A program made the translations under genes and the position numbers. A stretch of 64,000 bases of DNA, taken from the NCBI RefSeq assembly GCF_001039355.2, contig NW_019775728.1, positions 114,632 through 178,631 of the forward strand, in the 5' to 3' direction. Under the pieces are notes generated by a model. That model saw only the letters and a list, made by a program, of their open reading frames with translations. It was not told where the DNA came from and searched no databases. Shown one piece after another: positions 1 through 10,074 of the stretch; the first letter of the stretch is position 1, and each line of letters opens with the position of its first letter. This DNA is from Lingula anatina. Lineage: Eukaryota > Brachiopoda > Lingulata > Lingulida > Lingulidae.

Positions 1-150
1 TTGAGGAGGGGGTGGGGGTGTGGGGAGGGGGTGGGGTGTTGAGAAGGGGGTGGGTGTGTGAGGAGGGGGTGGGTGTGTGAGGAGGGGGTGGGGATGTGAG
101 GAGGGGTGGGTGTTAAGGAGGGGGTGGGTGTGTGAGGAGTATGGTGGCGT
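1..150. repeat. G-rich minisatellite (P450 gene 1, intron 1 side)
   Basis: Imperfect tandem units of roughly 18-20 bp built from GGGGGTGGG and TGTGAGGAG blocks. The same array recurs at about 6545-6775 inside intron 1 of the second P450 copy, and both are followed by the same unique stretch (GGGGGAGCAGATGAA...), so the array was carried along in the P450 tandem duplication. G-tracts lie on the sense strand of the P450 gene. Confidence 0.9.
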
Positions 151-200
151 TGGGGGAGCAGATGAAACTTGCACGATGTAGTAGTTAAGCATTTCGACAC

Positions 201-277
201 GTGTGTGCGTGCGTGTGTGTGATTTTGTGTGCGTGTCTGTGTGTGTGTTTGTATGCGTGTGTGTCATTATGTGTGTG
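201..277. repeat. TG-rich low-complexity track
   Basis: Degenerate (TG)n track. The open frame across it (Cys-Val repeats) is an artefact of the microsatellite, not a gene. The equivalent track in the second P450 copy is at about 6811-7070. Confidence 0.85.
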
Positions 278-860
278 TATTTGCGTTTCTCTCCATCTCT
301 ATTTTCCTGTTTGATTTTGTTATTAACAGTTACATCTCAGAATAGTACTTTGAAAGAACGCCTCAGAAATTATATTCAGAAAGACAAAGTTTACCGCAAG
401 TTATGTCAGATTTATTATATATGTAATTGATATATTAACAATAAACATACACTTTACTTTTCAGATTAAAAGAAAACAAAATATTCCATAAACAACAAAA
501 CAATCAGAAAACGACAAAAATGCGTCTTTACAAATACCCCTATCAACATACTGCACATTTTGACTTTCACGCGTAAATTTAATGGTATTAAAATTACCAA
601 ATGTATCTTAAATGTACATTAAATGTTTGATTGATATAACGTAACACTAACAGTAATTTAATATAATTACTTTTTCTTCTTGAAAAGTGACAGCTATATT
701 AATGGGAAGAGATAAAGCAGTAAAAGACGGTTTAGTAGTAATACTGTTTACTATAGACGGGTTCAGAGAGGAAAGGCGTAAATTGTACAGACAACCTATC
801 CGTATAGAGAGGATTGGGGTAATTAGCTCGTAAAATATTTTATTTATATGTAAACTGCAG

Positions 861-3800
861 GTGCTGGGGTTGTCTTTAAAAATGGACACGCATGGAAGGA
901 GCTGAGGAGATTCACACTGTCGTCTCTTCGAGATTTCGGCCTTGGGAGAAAAAGTTTAGAAGAAAAAATTCAAGATGAGGCCAGATACTTGGTTCAAAAC
1001 ATTGAAGATGAAAATGGAAAGGCTTTCTCTCCCAGCGCCAGGATTGGGAAAGCAGTCAACAACATTATTTCTATCATTGTGTTCGGAGCTAGGTAAGTGA
1101 ATAGCCACCCGGTGTCCATAACGCTGAGACTGTCACCTATTTTTGAAGAAGTTATAAAATATAAAACTCCCCACCTTTAAAGATTATGTGTTTTAACACC
1201 ATCAAAACCTCAGCTAGAATATGAAGACTCTTGCTTTCGCCATACCAAAATCACATAATCATCAAACTAGCAAATTATTCTTTAGTCTATATGTGCAGAT
1301 AATAAAAACATACCGAGAGAGCAGACGTCCGCCAAGAAATTCACACTAATAAATTGTGGTAGTTGCAAACACATCCCACTAAACAAAGAACGTTTTTTAA
1401 CGTTACCATAACATGTTTTTGTTATATAAACGTTTTGGTAACGTTATAATAACATTCCGTATCCGTAGGACCATTGCACAGTGACCTAAGAGCACCTTTC
1501 GTGATTTTTTTAAAAATAAAACTCATTGGCCCTATCTCGCAAAGAAATCCTTCAAAATCCCTTGATCTAGATGAGGATCCAGAGCACCAGCAAAATCTTG
1601 TCATCTTAAAGTTAGCCCACTTTTGAGCGTTCCCTAATCTTTAACCAACATCCATCCTTCACCTTTTCAGTTAGGCTGGTGACAAGCAAACACACATACA
1701 ACGGAGGAGAACACATTATTGAAAGTAATCATCTACGGAGTATGTGTACGGGGGTACCACCGGTACGCCGTGCATATTCAAGCAAAACAACTTAATAAGC
1801 CAACTTGAAAAAAAGTTCAACAACAGACCTTAAAAACGCATTGTTTGTCAGATGTAAACATGAAATCCACATACAGATTATTTTACAGAGAGCATTCTAA
1901 AATACTTACTATCTAAAACAGTAGGTAATTAGAGCCCTCTCTTAAAAAGAAAGCGACGTACATTTTATTTTCAACGATTTCAGACATGACTATAATGATA
2001 TGCCCGAGATGCTGTCAGTGTTGGAGGAATACATGAGAATAGGTCAAGGACCTCTGTCCCTCACTAACTTCGGCCGCTTCCTGATACCGGTAAACGTTGA
2101 TTTTATCACCTTTATTTGCGTGGTTTGTCTTTTAACCCTCAATTTTAACCTTAATTTCATTCATTTACCTTGTTTTGTCATGTTAAAATGATCCAGCCTG
2201 TAGTAAATCAAGTTATACGGTACCATTTGTAATTGACAATGAAGCGGTGTGGACATGTGCACATGAACATCCACTTAACAGTGCAGTAGAGCCTACCTAC
2301 AGTGTACATGGACAATACTTATAAAACATTTGTGTAACAAAAATACTTGTAAGTACCATATGAAAGTATATGATTTGAGTCATGCAAAATTTATATAAAC
2401 TCTTATTTTAGGAGAAGAAATTCGTCCTCAAAGACACATTTTATTGTTTGGTACGACAGGAAGTAGAACGACACCGTCATTCCTTTGATCCGACTGACAT
2501 CCGGGACTTTATTGACCTCTATATAAAGGTCACTCAAGAGAAACTAGATCCAGAGATTTACACAGGTGTGTAACTAGTTTAACTTGTTTAACATTTTAAA
2601 AAAATGGCCAGTCAACAAACAGCCCTTACCTTAATTTGTCTTTAATTTTAAAACGCTGGAATTTTTTTGACAGTTGCCAGCTATTTCAAATTTTTAAATT
2701 GCATTAAATGTTTCCAACTAGTTATGAGATTCTTTTAGACATTTTTAGTGCATGGTTTTCCGAAATGGTGCTTTCAAGGTTTTTTCATATGCAAGGGTAT
2801 ATATTTCTTTGGAATTTGACGGCCATCTTGGATATATGAAGTTGCCAAAGGTTTCCAAAGTGACAACCAAGCTTAATTTGTTGAAGCTCTCCATGAGAGA
2901 CCAACTCAAGAAAACTTCACAGGAACTAAAATTCATGTATGGTAGCATCCAGAGTGCCTTTTCGACTATAAGAGAAATATACATAATATTTTCAATCACT
3001 TTGACTTCTTCATTGGCGTACATTTCAGAAAGGAACGTGTTCCGAATCATTGTTGATCTATATTTGGCTGGAACCGACACAACAGCTAATACTTTGAGAT
3101 GGTCCCTGGTTCATATGGTAAATCACCCGGATGTACAGAAGAAGATGCAGCAGGAAATTGATCAGGTAACGACCCACAGTATAAATTAATAGGAGGGACA
3201 ATCTGAGATAATCTTGTGTTCTTATTTCTTTATTCTGTATGCAATACGTTTGCTGGTTGTGCATCTGTCTGTATACAATATGTGCTTTATTTAAGGTCAT
3301 AGGCCAAGGTCGTGTTGCCAAGATGGAGGACAAGGCCAGGATGCCATTCACTGAAGCAACCATGCTGGAGGTCTTTCGCATGTCTCCTATTCGTAAGTAA
3401 TTTTTTTAACTTTTGAAAAAATTTTATTTGGTTTATAACAGTGAAAACCATTTCCAAAATATAAAAAAACTAATTTAACAATAATGAAGAAACAACAGTG
3501 CTTGTTTAATAAAAAGTGCAAGTTGCATGTTTGATTTAAAATGCGATTTCAAGAAAATTTCTGGTATAATCTGTAGGTGGAAATAGGAAAGACTTGAGGA
3601 GGAGTTCGATACAACAGATTAAGTTTTATAAGCAAAGTTCGTAATTATTCTGCCTGCTGCGTGTACCACTATAGCTAGACTTGCAACCTTCTTGATTTTC
3701 GAGCGATTCCATCAAAATCTTATCTCTCTGTCTCTTGCTCAACTTAAATGAATTTATTAAAAAAAAACATATTTATTCCGTATCATTAGTTTCCTTTGGT

Positions 3801-4367
3801 GTTCCCCATGCAACGAGCGAAACTACAATTTTGGCCGGTTACACCATTCCCAAAGACACCATAATACTGGGAGATTTGTACCGGATTCTTCACGATAAGA
3901 ATAACTTCGATGATCCTTACAACTTCAAACCAGAAAGGTGGCTTGATGGCGATGGTAAAGTGATCAAGTCGGACAAAATGATATCGTTTTCCATTGGTAC
4001 GTTACTTAATATTAGACCTTCATGTTACCATGCAGTGGCACATTAGTGAAATCATCACTTATGTATGTCTATATAACTACTAAACCTTGTCTATGTAAAG
4101 AAAATCAGAATTGCTTAAATCCGATCCATAAATCTATGTATTTAAGTGTACATTAGCTCATTGTGATCGCTTATTTGTATTTCAGGGCCTCGTGTTTGTC
4201 TTGGTAAGGGCCTGGCTGAAATAGAATCGTTCATTTTTTTCACCACATTGCTTCAGAACTTCACCTTCAAGGTACCGGAGGGGGAGAACCCGCCCAGTGG
4301 AGTGGAGGGTCTGCATGCGATCACTTTCTCGCCACACGACTACAATGTGTGCGCAGTTAGGCGCTAG
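861..4367 (+). CDS. Cytochrome P450, CYP2-like (copy 1; exons 2-8, first exon upstream of window)
   Basis: Microsomal haem-thiolate monooxygenase of the CYP2 clan. Seven coding exons read by splice signals and phase: 861-1092, 1984-2089, 2412-2565, 3029-3165, 3296-3392, 3790-3996, 4186-4367. All phases join without a stop. Landmarks: C-helix WKELRR in the first exon, I-helix AGTDTT in 3029-3165, ExxR (EVFR) in 3296-3392, the PERW-type motif FKPERW in 3790-3996, and the haem loop FSIG|PRVCLGKG across the last junction with its cysteine ligand. With an exon like that at 5598-5982 the protein would be about 500 residues, normal for the family. Exon 1 with the membrane anchor is not in the window. 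All key residues are present, so the gene is probably functional. The substrate cannot be told. The subfamily is not assigned. Confidence 0.92.
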
Positions 4368-4615
4368 AAATACCCGGACTAAAACGATAAACTGAATCTT
4401 AGTTTATAGAAAGCAGAATTTTACCCCATACCTCACTTACTATAGATATTATTACATATACACCTTTGGTATTGAAATTAAGCGCAAAACACAGGGGTCA
4501 TTTTGAACTAATTTGATTGCAATTTATACATAAACTCCAGGAAACGTTAGACTGCGTATTTTTTTCTCCAAATTGCCACATTCTGTGTAGCTCGTAATAT
4601 CTTAGGCAAAGTGCA

Positions 4616-4621
4616 AATAAA
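4616..4621 (+). terminator. Candidate poly(A) signal of P450 copy 1
   Basis: AATAAA about 250 bp downstream of the stop codon at 4367; the first good signal in that stretch. Confidence 0.5.
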
Positions 4622-5539
4622 TTCTTTGTTCAAACAAGTTGCAAAGTATTCGCTTTTTTATATCTTGCCCTGACTGTTAGATATGGAATTCAGATATGTT
4701 ATATAAAAAACAAATACGTGATATTGCCCTATCTATATGATATGATAAAATGAGTTGTTAACTTAGTGAAAATGAAAAGATGAACAAAATGTGAACGAAG
4801 ATCTTTCCAGAAAACTGGAATATGAAGTGGTCTTCCACAATATGAAAAGCTATAGCTTAATTCTTGAAAAGTAAAAGTCAAAGAATATGTAATTGACGGT
4901 GTTTTCGAGGCGTGAAAGTTAGAAAAAAAGGACATTTTACATAATGGAAGTTGAAAGAAGACCTTTCGTCAAAAAAAAAATTGATTAAAGATGTAAATAA
5001 ATGAAAGGTTATGAAAGGTGTTGTTTGTGCTGTGAATGAGATTCAATTTTGTCCTCTGTTTAAAAAAATCAAGATCCTATCAAATGGTTTTCGAGTTTGA
5101 ACATCTTGTCCTCAGAATGGGCTTCTACTCATCCGGGATATTTATGAGAACTGCATGAAGACATCTGAATGTATACACGATATTCATCACGATTTTATGT
5201 ATGGCATTGTTATTACTTAGCTAGTCTCTTATATAAGATATGTAAGTACATATGCATGCTCTCAAGATCGTAGTTAGATTGAGCAAGTAGTATTTTGTTA
5301 AAACTTGGGTTGAAGTAGACGGATTACTTTTGCGTCTCTTTTTGAAAAATCATTCCTTGAACTTTCGTGTGGAATCTCGCCATCTCTTCATGTCAGTGAA
5401 GTTAGAAACATGGTTGCATAATACGCCTCTGCAGTAATACCTGCACGTACACACATATACATTGCACATAAAGATGTCAGGAATATAGATCTTGTTTCGT
5501 ATGGGATACTCGTACAAGACCTTACAGCGGTATACTGCT
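4622..5539. other. Intergenic spacer between the two P450 copies
   Basis: AT-rich sequence with no credible coding exon. Open frames here are short and lack family motifs. The 3' end should contain the promoter of P450 copy 2. Confidence 0.6.
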
Positions 5540-5547
5540 TATATAAT
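5540..5547 (+). promoter_or_regulatory. Candidate TATA box of P450 copy 2
   Basis: TATATAAT, about 50 bp upstream of the ATG at 5598. Seen directly; the promoter role is inferred from position. Confidence 0.4.
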
Positions 5548-6342
5548 TCTAGCTCTTTCAAGATACTGGAGAAGCTGCTGTTACTGTAGAATCCAAAATG
5601 GCCAATGTCATACAGAGTTTCTCTGAGTTTTTCGCAACCCTTGGTTGGCCGACAATTATGATATTCGTGGCAATGTTGTTGTTAGGTCTGTGGATGCTGT
5701 CGTCGAGGAATCCTCGGGTGAACTGGCCGCCCGGACCTGTGTGTTTCCCCGTGGTGGGATGTCTCCCTCAGCTGATGATCAGCGGTAAAAGACGACAACC
5801 GACAGATCTTCTTCCATGGTATGATACATACGGAGATATCATGCACATCAAACTTGGTGAACAACACATAATAATGCTGGGCACATATGAGCTGATAGAA
5901 GAGGCTTTCGTGAAGAATGCAGCTACAGTCAGTGCTAGGCCTACCTGGGCATATTACATAAGACGTTTAGTCGGAAAAGACGGTAAATAAAATGATTTCA
6001 AATTTTTATGTAAGTTAGCTTTCCAATAGACAAGGACGCAGGTCCCTATTAGCATAATATGTAGGGCACGGGTTAGTAAACAACCTGATATTGTTTGGTT
6101 TTGCTTGTCACCCCCACCCCCACCCCCACCCGTACCCCCAATCCACCAAACCCAACATTGGTACATGTTCTCACATTTATTTAGGAACACACGAAAGTGA
6201 ATGGTGTAAAGTCCGCACCGCATGACCTGATATCTTTTATGTAGATGTAGGCCATGTCAACTTGGATTTTTCATATAGCAACTGAAACAATCTTCTCATT
6301 ATATAGACCCGACTACTTAATTAATCCTGTAAGATTTAGAGC

Positions 6343-6775
6343 ATAGGGGGTGGGGGTGCGAGGAGGGGTCGGGGTGTTGCAGGGGCGTCACCAGACCTTT
6401 TAAAATTGTACGCACAGATTTTGAAAATTCCCAGGTACGATTATATTCCGTGAAAAATACACTGAATTTACTGAGAATAATATCATGGTTGGCTAAAAAA
6501 ATTGTACGCACAGTGCATCCGTGCGTATGCCTGGTTACGCCCCTGTGTTGAGGAGTGGGGGTGTGAGGAGGGGGTGGGGGTGTGAGAAGGGGGTGGGTGT
6601 TGAGGAATAGGTGGGGGTGTGAGAAGGGGGTGGGGGTGTGAGGAGGGGGTGGGGGTGAGGCAGGGGGTGGGTGTTGAGGAGTACATGTAGGTGGGGGTGT
6701 GAGGAGGGGGTGGGGGTGAGGGAGGGGGTGGGTGTTGAGGAGTAGGTGGGGGTGTGAGGAGGGGGTGGGTTGGGG
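6343..6775. repeat. G-rich minisatellite in P450 copy 2 intron 1
   Basis: Tandem blocks of GTGGGGGTGTGAGGAGGGG type with variants (TGTTGAGGAG). Interrupted at 6380-6545 by a small transposon. Proline/threonine/histidine-rich open frames on the - strand across it are translation artefacts. The G-tracts are on the transcribed-sense strand. Confidence 0.9.
6380..6545. mobile_element. 166-bp MITE with 17-bp terminal inverted repeats and 5-bp target duplication
   Basis: Begins CAGGGGCGTCACCAGAC and ends GCCTGGTTACGCCCCTG, which are inverted copies with two mismatches. It is flanked by TGTTG at 6375-6379 and 6546-6550; deleting the element and one TGTTG restores the minisatellite unit exactly. CAGGGGCG termini recall hAT-like MITEs, but a 5-bp duplication is short for hAT, so the superfamily is left open. 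Confidence 0.85.
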
Positions 6776-6810
6776 GAGCAGATGAAGCATGTAGTGGTTA
6801 AGCATTTCGA

Positions 6811-6814
6811 CACC

Positions 6815-6847
<33 letters not shown>

Positions 6848-6850
6848 GTT

Positions 6851-6943
<93 letters not shown>

Positions 6944-7070
6944 TTGTGTATGTGTGTGTGTGTGTGATTGTCTCTGTGTGTGTGAGAGAGTGTGTGTGAG
7001 AGAGAGAGATTGTGTGTGTGTGTGTGGGCGTTTATGTGATGATGATTATTGTGTGTGTGTGTTTGATTGT
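6811..7070. repeat. Compound (TG)n/(GA)n microsatellite
   Basis: Alternating TG runs, a GA run (about 6861-6900) and more TG/GA runs inside P450 copy 2 intron 1. All open frames across it are low-complexity artefacts. Confidence 0.95.
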
Positions 7071-7469
7071 GATTGTCTTAATTCAGGTAATTGAGTCATA
7101 AAATAGTTTAATTATATGTAAACTGCAGGTGCTGGAGTTATCTATAAAAACGGACACGCATGGAAGGAGCTGAGGAGATTCACACTCTCGTCTCTTCGAG
7201 ATTTCGGCCTTGGGAGAAAAAGTTTACAAGAGAAAATTCAGGATGAGGCCAGATACTTGGTGCAAAACATTGAAAATGAAAATGGAAAGGCTTTCTCTCC
7301 CAGAGACAGGATTGGGAAAGCTGTCAGCAACATTATTTCTATCGTAGTGTTTGGAGCTAGGTAACTCAATAGCTATATTAAGCGACTAGTAAAAAATATT
7401 TAAGATGTCTTAAATGATTTGCGGAGTATGTGTATAGATCAACATGTAGTGTCGGTACGGTGCACAAAT

Positions 7470-7620
7470 GTAAGCATAATAATTTAATTAGCCAAACATG
7501 TTAGTAATAGATGGTAGCAAGCCTGACTCCAAAACATCGACATATTTCTAGTGATTCATGTTTCCATCAACCACTATCAATTCGCCCACGCCATGGTAAG
7601 CATAATAATTTAATTAGCCA
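7470..7620. repeat. 25-bp direct repeat flanking a copied Tc1 fragment
   Basis: A 25-bp intron sequence (starts GTAAGCATAATAATTTAATT) occurs at 7470-7494 and 7596-7620. The 101 bp between (7495-7595) are a near-identical copy of the Tc1-like transposase interior at about 8294-8396, in the same orientation. The left junction shares CCA with the donor. This looks like a templated filler insertion rather than a transposon with ends of its own. Confidence 0.85.
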
Positions 7621-7971
7621 GATCATAAAAGAAGTTTTATACTATGCGAAAACGGTTGACAAACGTGAACACGGAACGTATGTGTTAATAATAAGCATTC
7701 CATAGAACATTCTACTAGAAATCAATTGGCTTCATCTGAGATCGCCCAAAGTCTCTCGAAGTATCGGAAAAGCAAACGCAATGTATTCAGTATACATACA
7801 CACACTGGACAATAGAAGTGTCACCCCTACTGAACCAATACTTTGGGGGAGATAAATGACTGTGGAATGATATACTCCTGGTATCATTTTACTAACTTCA
7901 AATTTCACGAAAAATCACAAAATGAGAACAAAAAATACATTCTACCAAAATATGCAGTTTCAAGTCCAAAA

Positions 7972-8850
7972 TTAGTACTTAGTGGCATAGCCACGTGACC
8001 TGATAATAGGTGCCAGTCTACGAGGCAAGGATTCATCTAATTGTCTGATGCGTTCAGGGCTTATGCTGGCCCAAGCATGAAACACTGAATATAACAGAGT
8101 TTCTCTGCTGGTCAGACGGGCATTTGTCAAAAGTTTTGACATATCATTCCACACATTTTCTATTATGTTTGCATCCGGACTCACCACATCACCCTGCTAA
8201 TGTCCTGTTGGTCAAACCAATCATAAACTGATATGGGCCTGTGGCAAGGAGCATTGTCATCCTGGTGAACAAATGGATAATTCCTGTCACCAAACATGTT
8301 AGTAATAGATGGTAGCAAGCCTGACTCCAAAACATCGATATATTTCAAGTGATTCATGTTTCCATCAACCACTATCAATTCGCCCACGCCATGGATGCTG
8401 ATGCAGCCCCACACCATGATGAATATGCTGCTCCGGGTTCGAAAATTCAGTGCATGTGGTTCAAATGCTTTACCAGCATTTCGCCAGCATCGTACCCGTC
8501 TGTCATCAGAGGTCAGACCAAAGCGACACTCACCAGAAAAAATATTTAGGACCAATTGTCATGGACTGTCCAGTTCCAGATCCTGTTGAGCCTAGTTCAT
8601 TCTACGTTGCCTGTTTTGTAACGTTTCAGTCTTGCTACCCTACTGTACACTCTCTGAGCATGTAACCGAGGCCTAGCAATTTTCACAGACACATTCTTAT
8701 GTGTGAAATTGTTCCACTGTGTTGTCAACTGACAAGCAGTGTCGAACTTTGACAACCTGGACATCAAAATCAGCCGTCGGTCTTCACGGCCAGTAGTTTT
8801 TTTGGACGACCCATCAGAGGGAATTTGTCTCTTGATCCGCTTTCTATGGT
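7972..8850 (-). pseudogene. Tc1-like transposase remnant
   Basis: Read on the - strand from about 8850 down to the stop near 7972. The N-terminal helix-turn-helix part (8560-8850) is followed by the catalytic part (8181-8555) and, after a frameshift near 8181, the C-terminal part (7972-8187). Recognisable landmarks are FSGECRFG, QDDNAPCH and DANIIENVW of the Tc1 DDE family. The first catalytic aspartate (normally in a DE pair) is read here as Gly, and there are in-frame stops near 8556 and 8620, so the enzyme is dead. The 5' end abuts a LINE fragment at about 8851. A possible element end lies near 7800-7830, but no matching inverted repeat was found at the other side. Confidence 0.82.
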
Positions 8851-9303
8851 CTTAAAAAAATTTCCAAACTATCTCACATCCTTGATAAAAGTCAAATGGA
8901 GAGGCTTGTCCATGCCTTTATAACTTCACATCTTGACTACGGAAACAGTCTACTGTATGGTCTTCCTAACTATCAAATTGAAAAATTGCAATCTGTCCAA
9001 AATGCTGCAGCACGACTACTGACCAAAATCCCTCTCAGATCAAACATTTCACCCATTTTATTCGAACTACATTGGCTTCCTGTACGACAGAGAATTGTTT
9101 TTAAATTACTGTTGTTTGTTTTTAAATTCACTAGAGGTGAATGCCCCTCATATTTTAACTCGATGCTACATCCAAGTACACCCAGTCTCACCAGGTCTAC
9201 CAGATCCACCTCCACTCCTTGTTTTATCAGAAATGATAATAAAAAAACAACCAAAACCTATGGCCACAGGGCATTTTCAATTTCAGCACCAATTTTATGG
9301 CAT
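8851..9303 (+). mobile_element. CR1-like LINE fragment, duplicate copy 1
   Basis: Encodes the C-terminal region after the reverse transcriptase of CR1/jockey-type non-LTR elements: the LDYGNSLLYGLP block, QSVQNAAARLL, LHWLPVRQRI and the TYGHRAFSISAPILW block. This segment repeats 455 bp downstream (9306-9758) with only a few differences. The junction contains an ambiguous base (N at 9304), so the duplication may be an assembly join rather than real. Confidence 0.8.
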
Positions 9304-9304
9304 N

Positions 9305-9805
9305 TCTTAAAAACATTTCCAAACTATCCCACATCCTTGATAAAAGTCAAATGGAGAGGCTTGTCCATGCCTTTATAACTTCACATCTTGACTACGGAAA
9401 CAGTCTACTGTATGGTCTTCCTACCTATCAAATGGAAAAATTGCAATCGGTCCAAAATGCTGCAGCACGACTACTGACCAAAATCCCTCTCAGATCAAAC
9501 ATTTCCCCCATTTTATGCGAACTACATTGGCTTCCTGTATGACACAGAATTGTTTTTAAATTACTGTTGTTTGTTTTTAAATTCACCAGAGGTGAATGCC
9601 CCTCATATTTTAACTCGATGCTACATCCAAGTACACCCAGTCTCACCAGGTCTACCAGATCCACCTCAACTCCTTGTTTTATCAGAAATGATAATAAAAA
9701 AACAACCAAAACCTACGGCCACAGGGCATTTTCAATTTCAGCACCAATTTTATGGAATCAATTACCCTCACACATTCGGACTATTGACAGTGTTGAGGTT
9801 TTTAA
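9305..9805 (+). mobile_element. CR1-like LINE fragment, copy 2, interrupted by piggyBac
   Basis: Same C-terminal LINE domain as the preceding copy, with one early stop near 9540. The frame runs through ...LPSHIRTIDSVEVF and is then cut at the TTAA at 9802-9805 by the piggyBac element. It resumes at 12769, where the codons KKDLKTFLFAQYF and a stop continue the same domain. The 3' tail of this LINE is at 14608-14702. Confidence 0.85.
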
Positions 9806-10074
9806 CCCTGGTAGTGCTGACCCCAGAATATTCCGGGATGCGTAGCTACGCGCTGTGAGCTGGGCCCGGAATATTCCGGGTCTGTCTATACGTCAAAACC
9901 TTCTGATTTCAAAGTGTATTTATAACCATCCAAGGAAATAAATCGTAGCAAATAAGCTCGTATGAGGTCATAGACAACCAATCAAAAATAAAGTAACATT
10001 ACGTTTATCCATTTTCTGCGTTTTGATTGGTGTAAATGTGTCTTTGTTCTGAAGAATCATAAGTCCATTTAAAC

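Larger units (their letters stand above)
5598..7360 (+). pseudogene. Cytochrome P450, CYP2-like (copy 2; exons 1-2 only)
   Basis: Exon 1 (5598-5982) starts at an ATG and encodes a membrane anchor (hydrophobic residues about 17-36) followed by the proline-rich hinge WPPGPVCFPVVG, the usual CYP2 N-terminus. It ends at a GT donor in phase 1. Exon 2 (7129-7360) is 232 bp, the same length and phase as the first exon seen in copy 1, and keeps WKELRR; the two exons differ at only a few codons. Intron 1 holds a G-rich minisatellite, a small inverted-repeat element and TG/GA microsatellites. After 7360 a short stretch still matches intron 2 of copy 1 (about 7418-7495 against 1733-1805), then transposons begin. 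No later P450 exon (I-helix, ExxR, haem loop) appears anywhere to 64000, and genes on the other strand follow. I infer a truncated pseudogene; a very long intron is the alternative. Confidence 0.8.

Noticed and set aside
2745..3080. 111-residue frame on the - strand
   Set aside because: Antisense of P450 intron and exon sequence; no motif of its own.
3058..3381. 107-residue - strand frame
   Set aside because: Antisense of two P450 exons and the intron between.
6317..6813. Long - strand frames rich in His, Pro and Thr
   Set aside because: They translate the G-rich minisatellite in all frames; unit repetition explains the openness.
6770..7094. Cys-Val-rich open frames
   Set aside because: Microsatellite (TG)n/(GA)n translation.
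8973..9709. Two near-identical 93-residue - strand frames
   Set aside because: Antisense of the duplicated LINE fragment.
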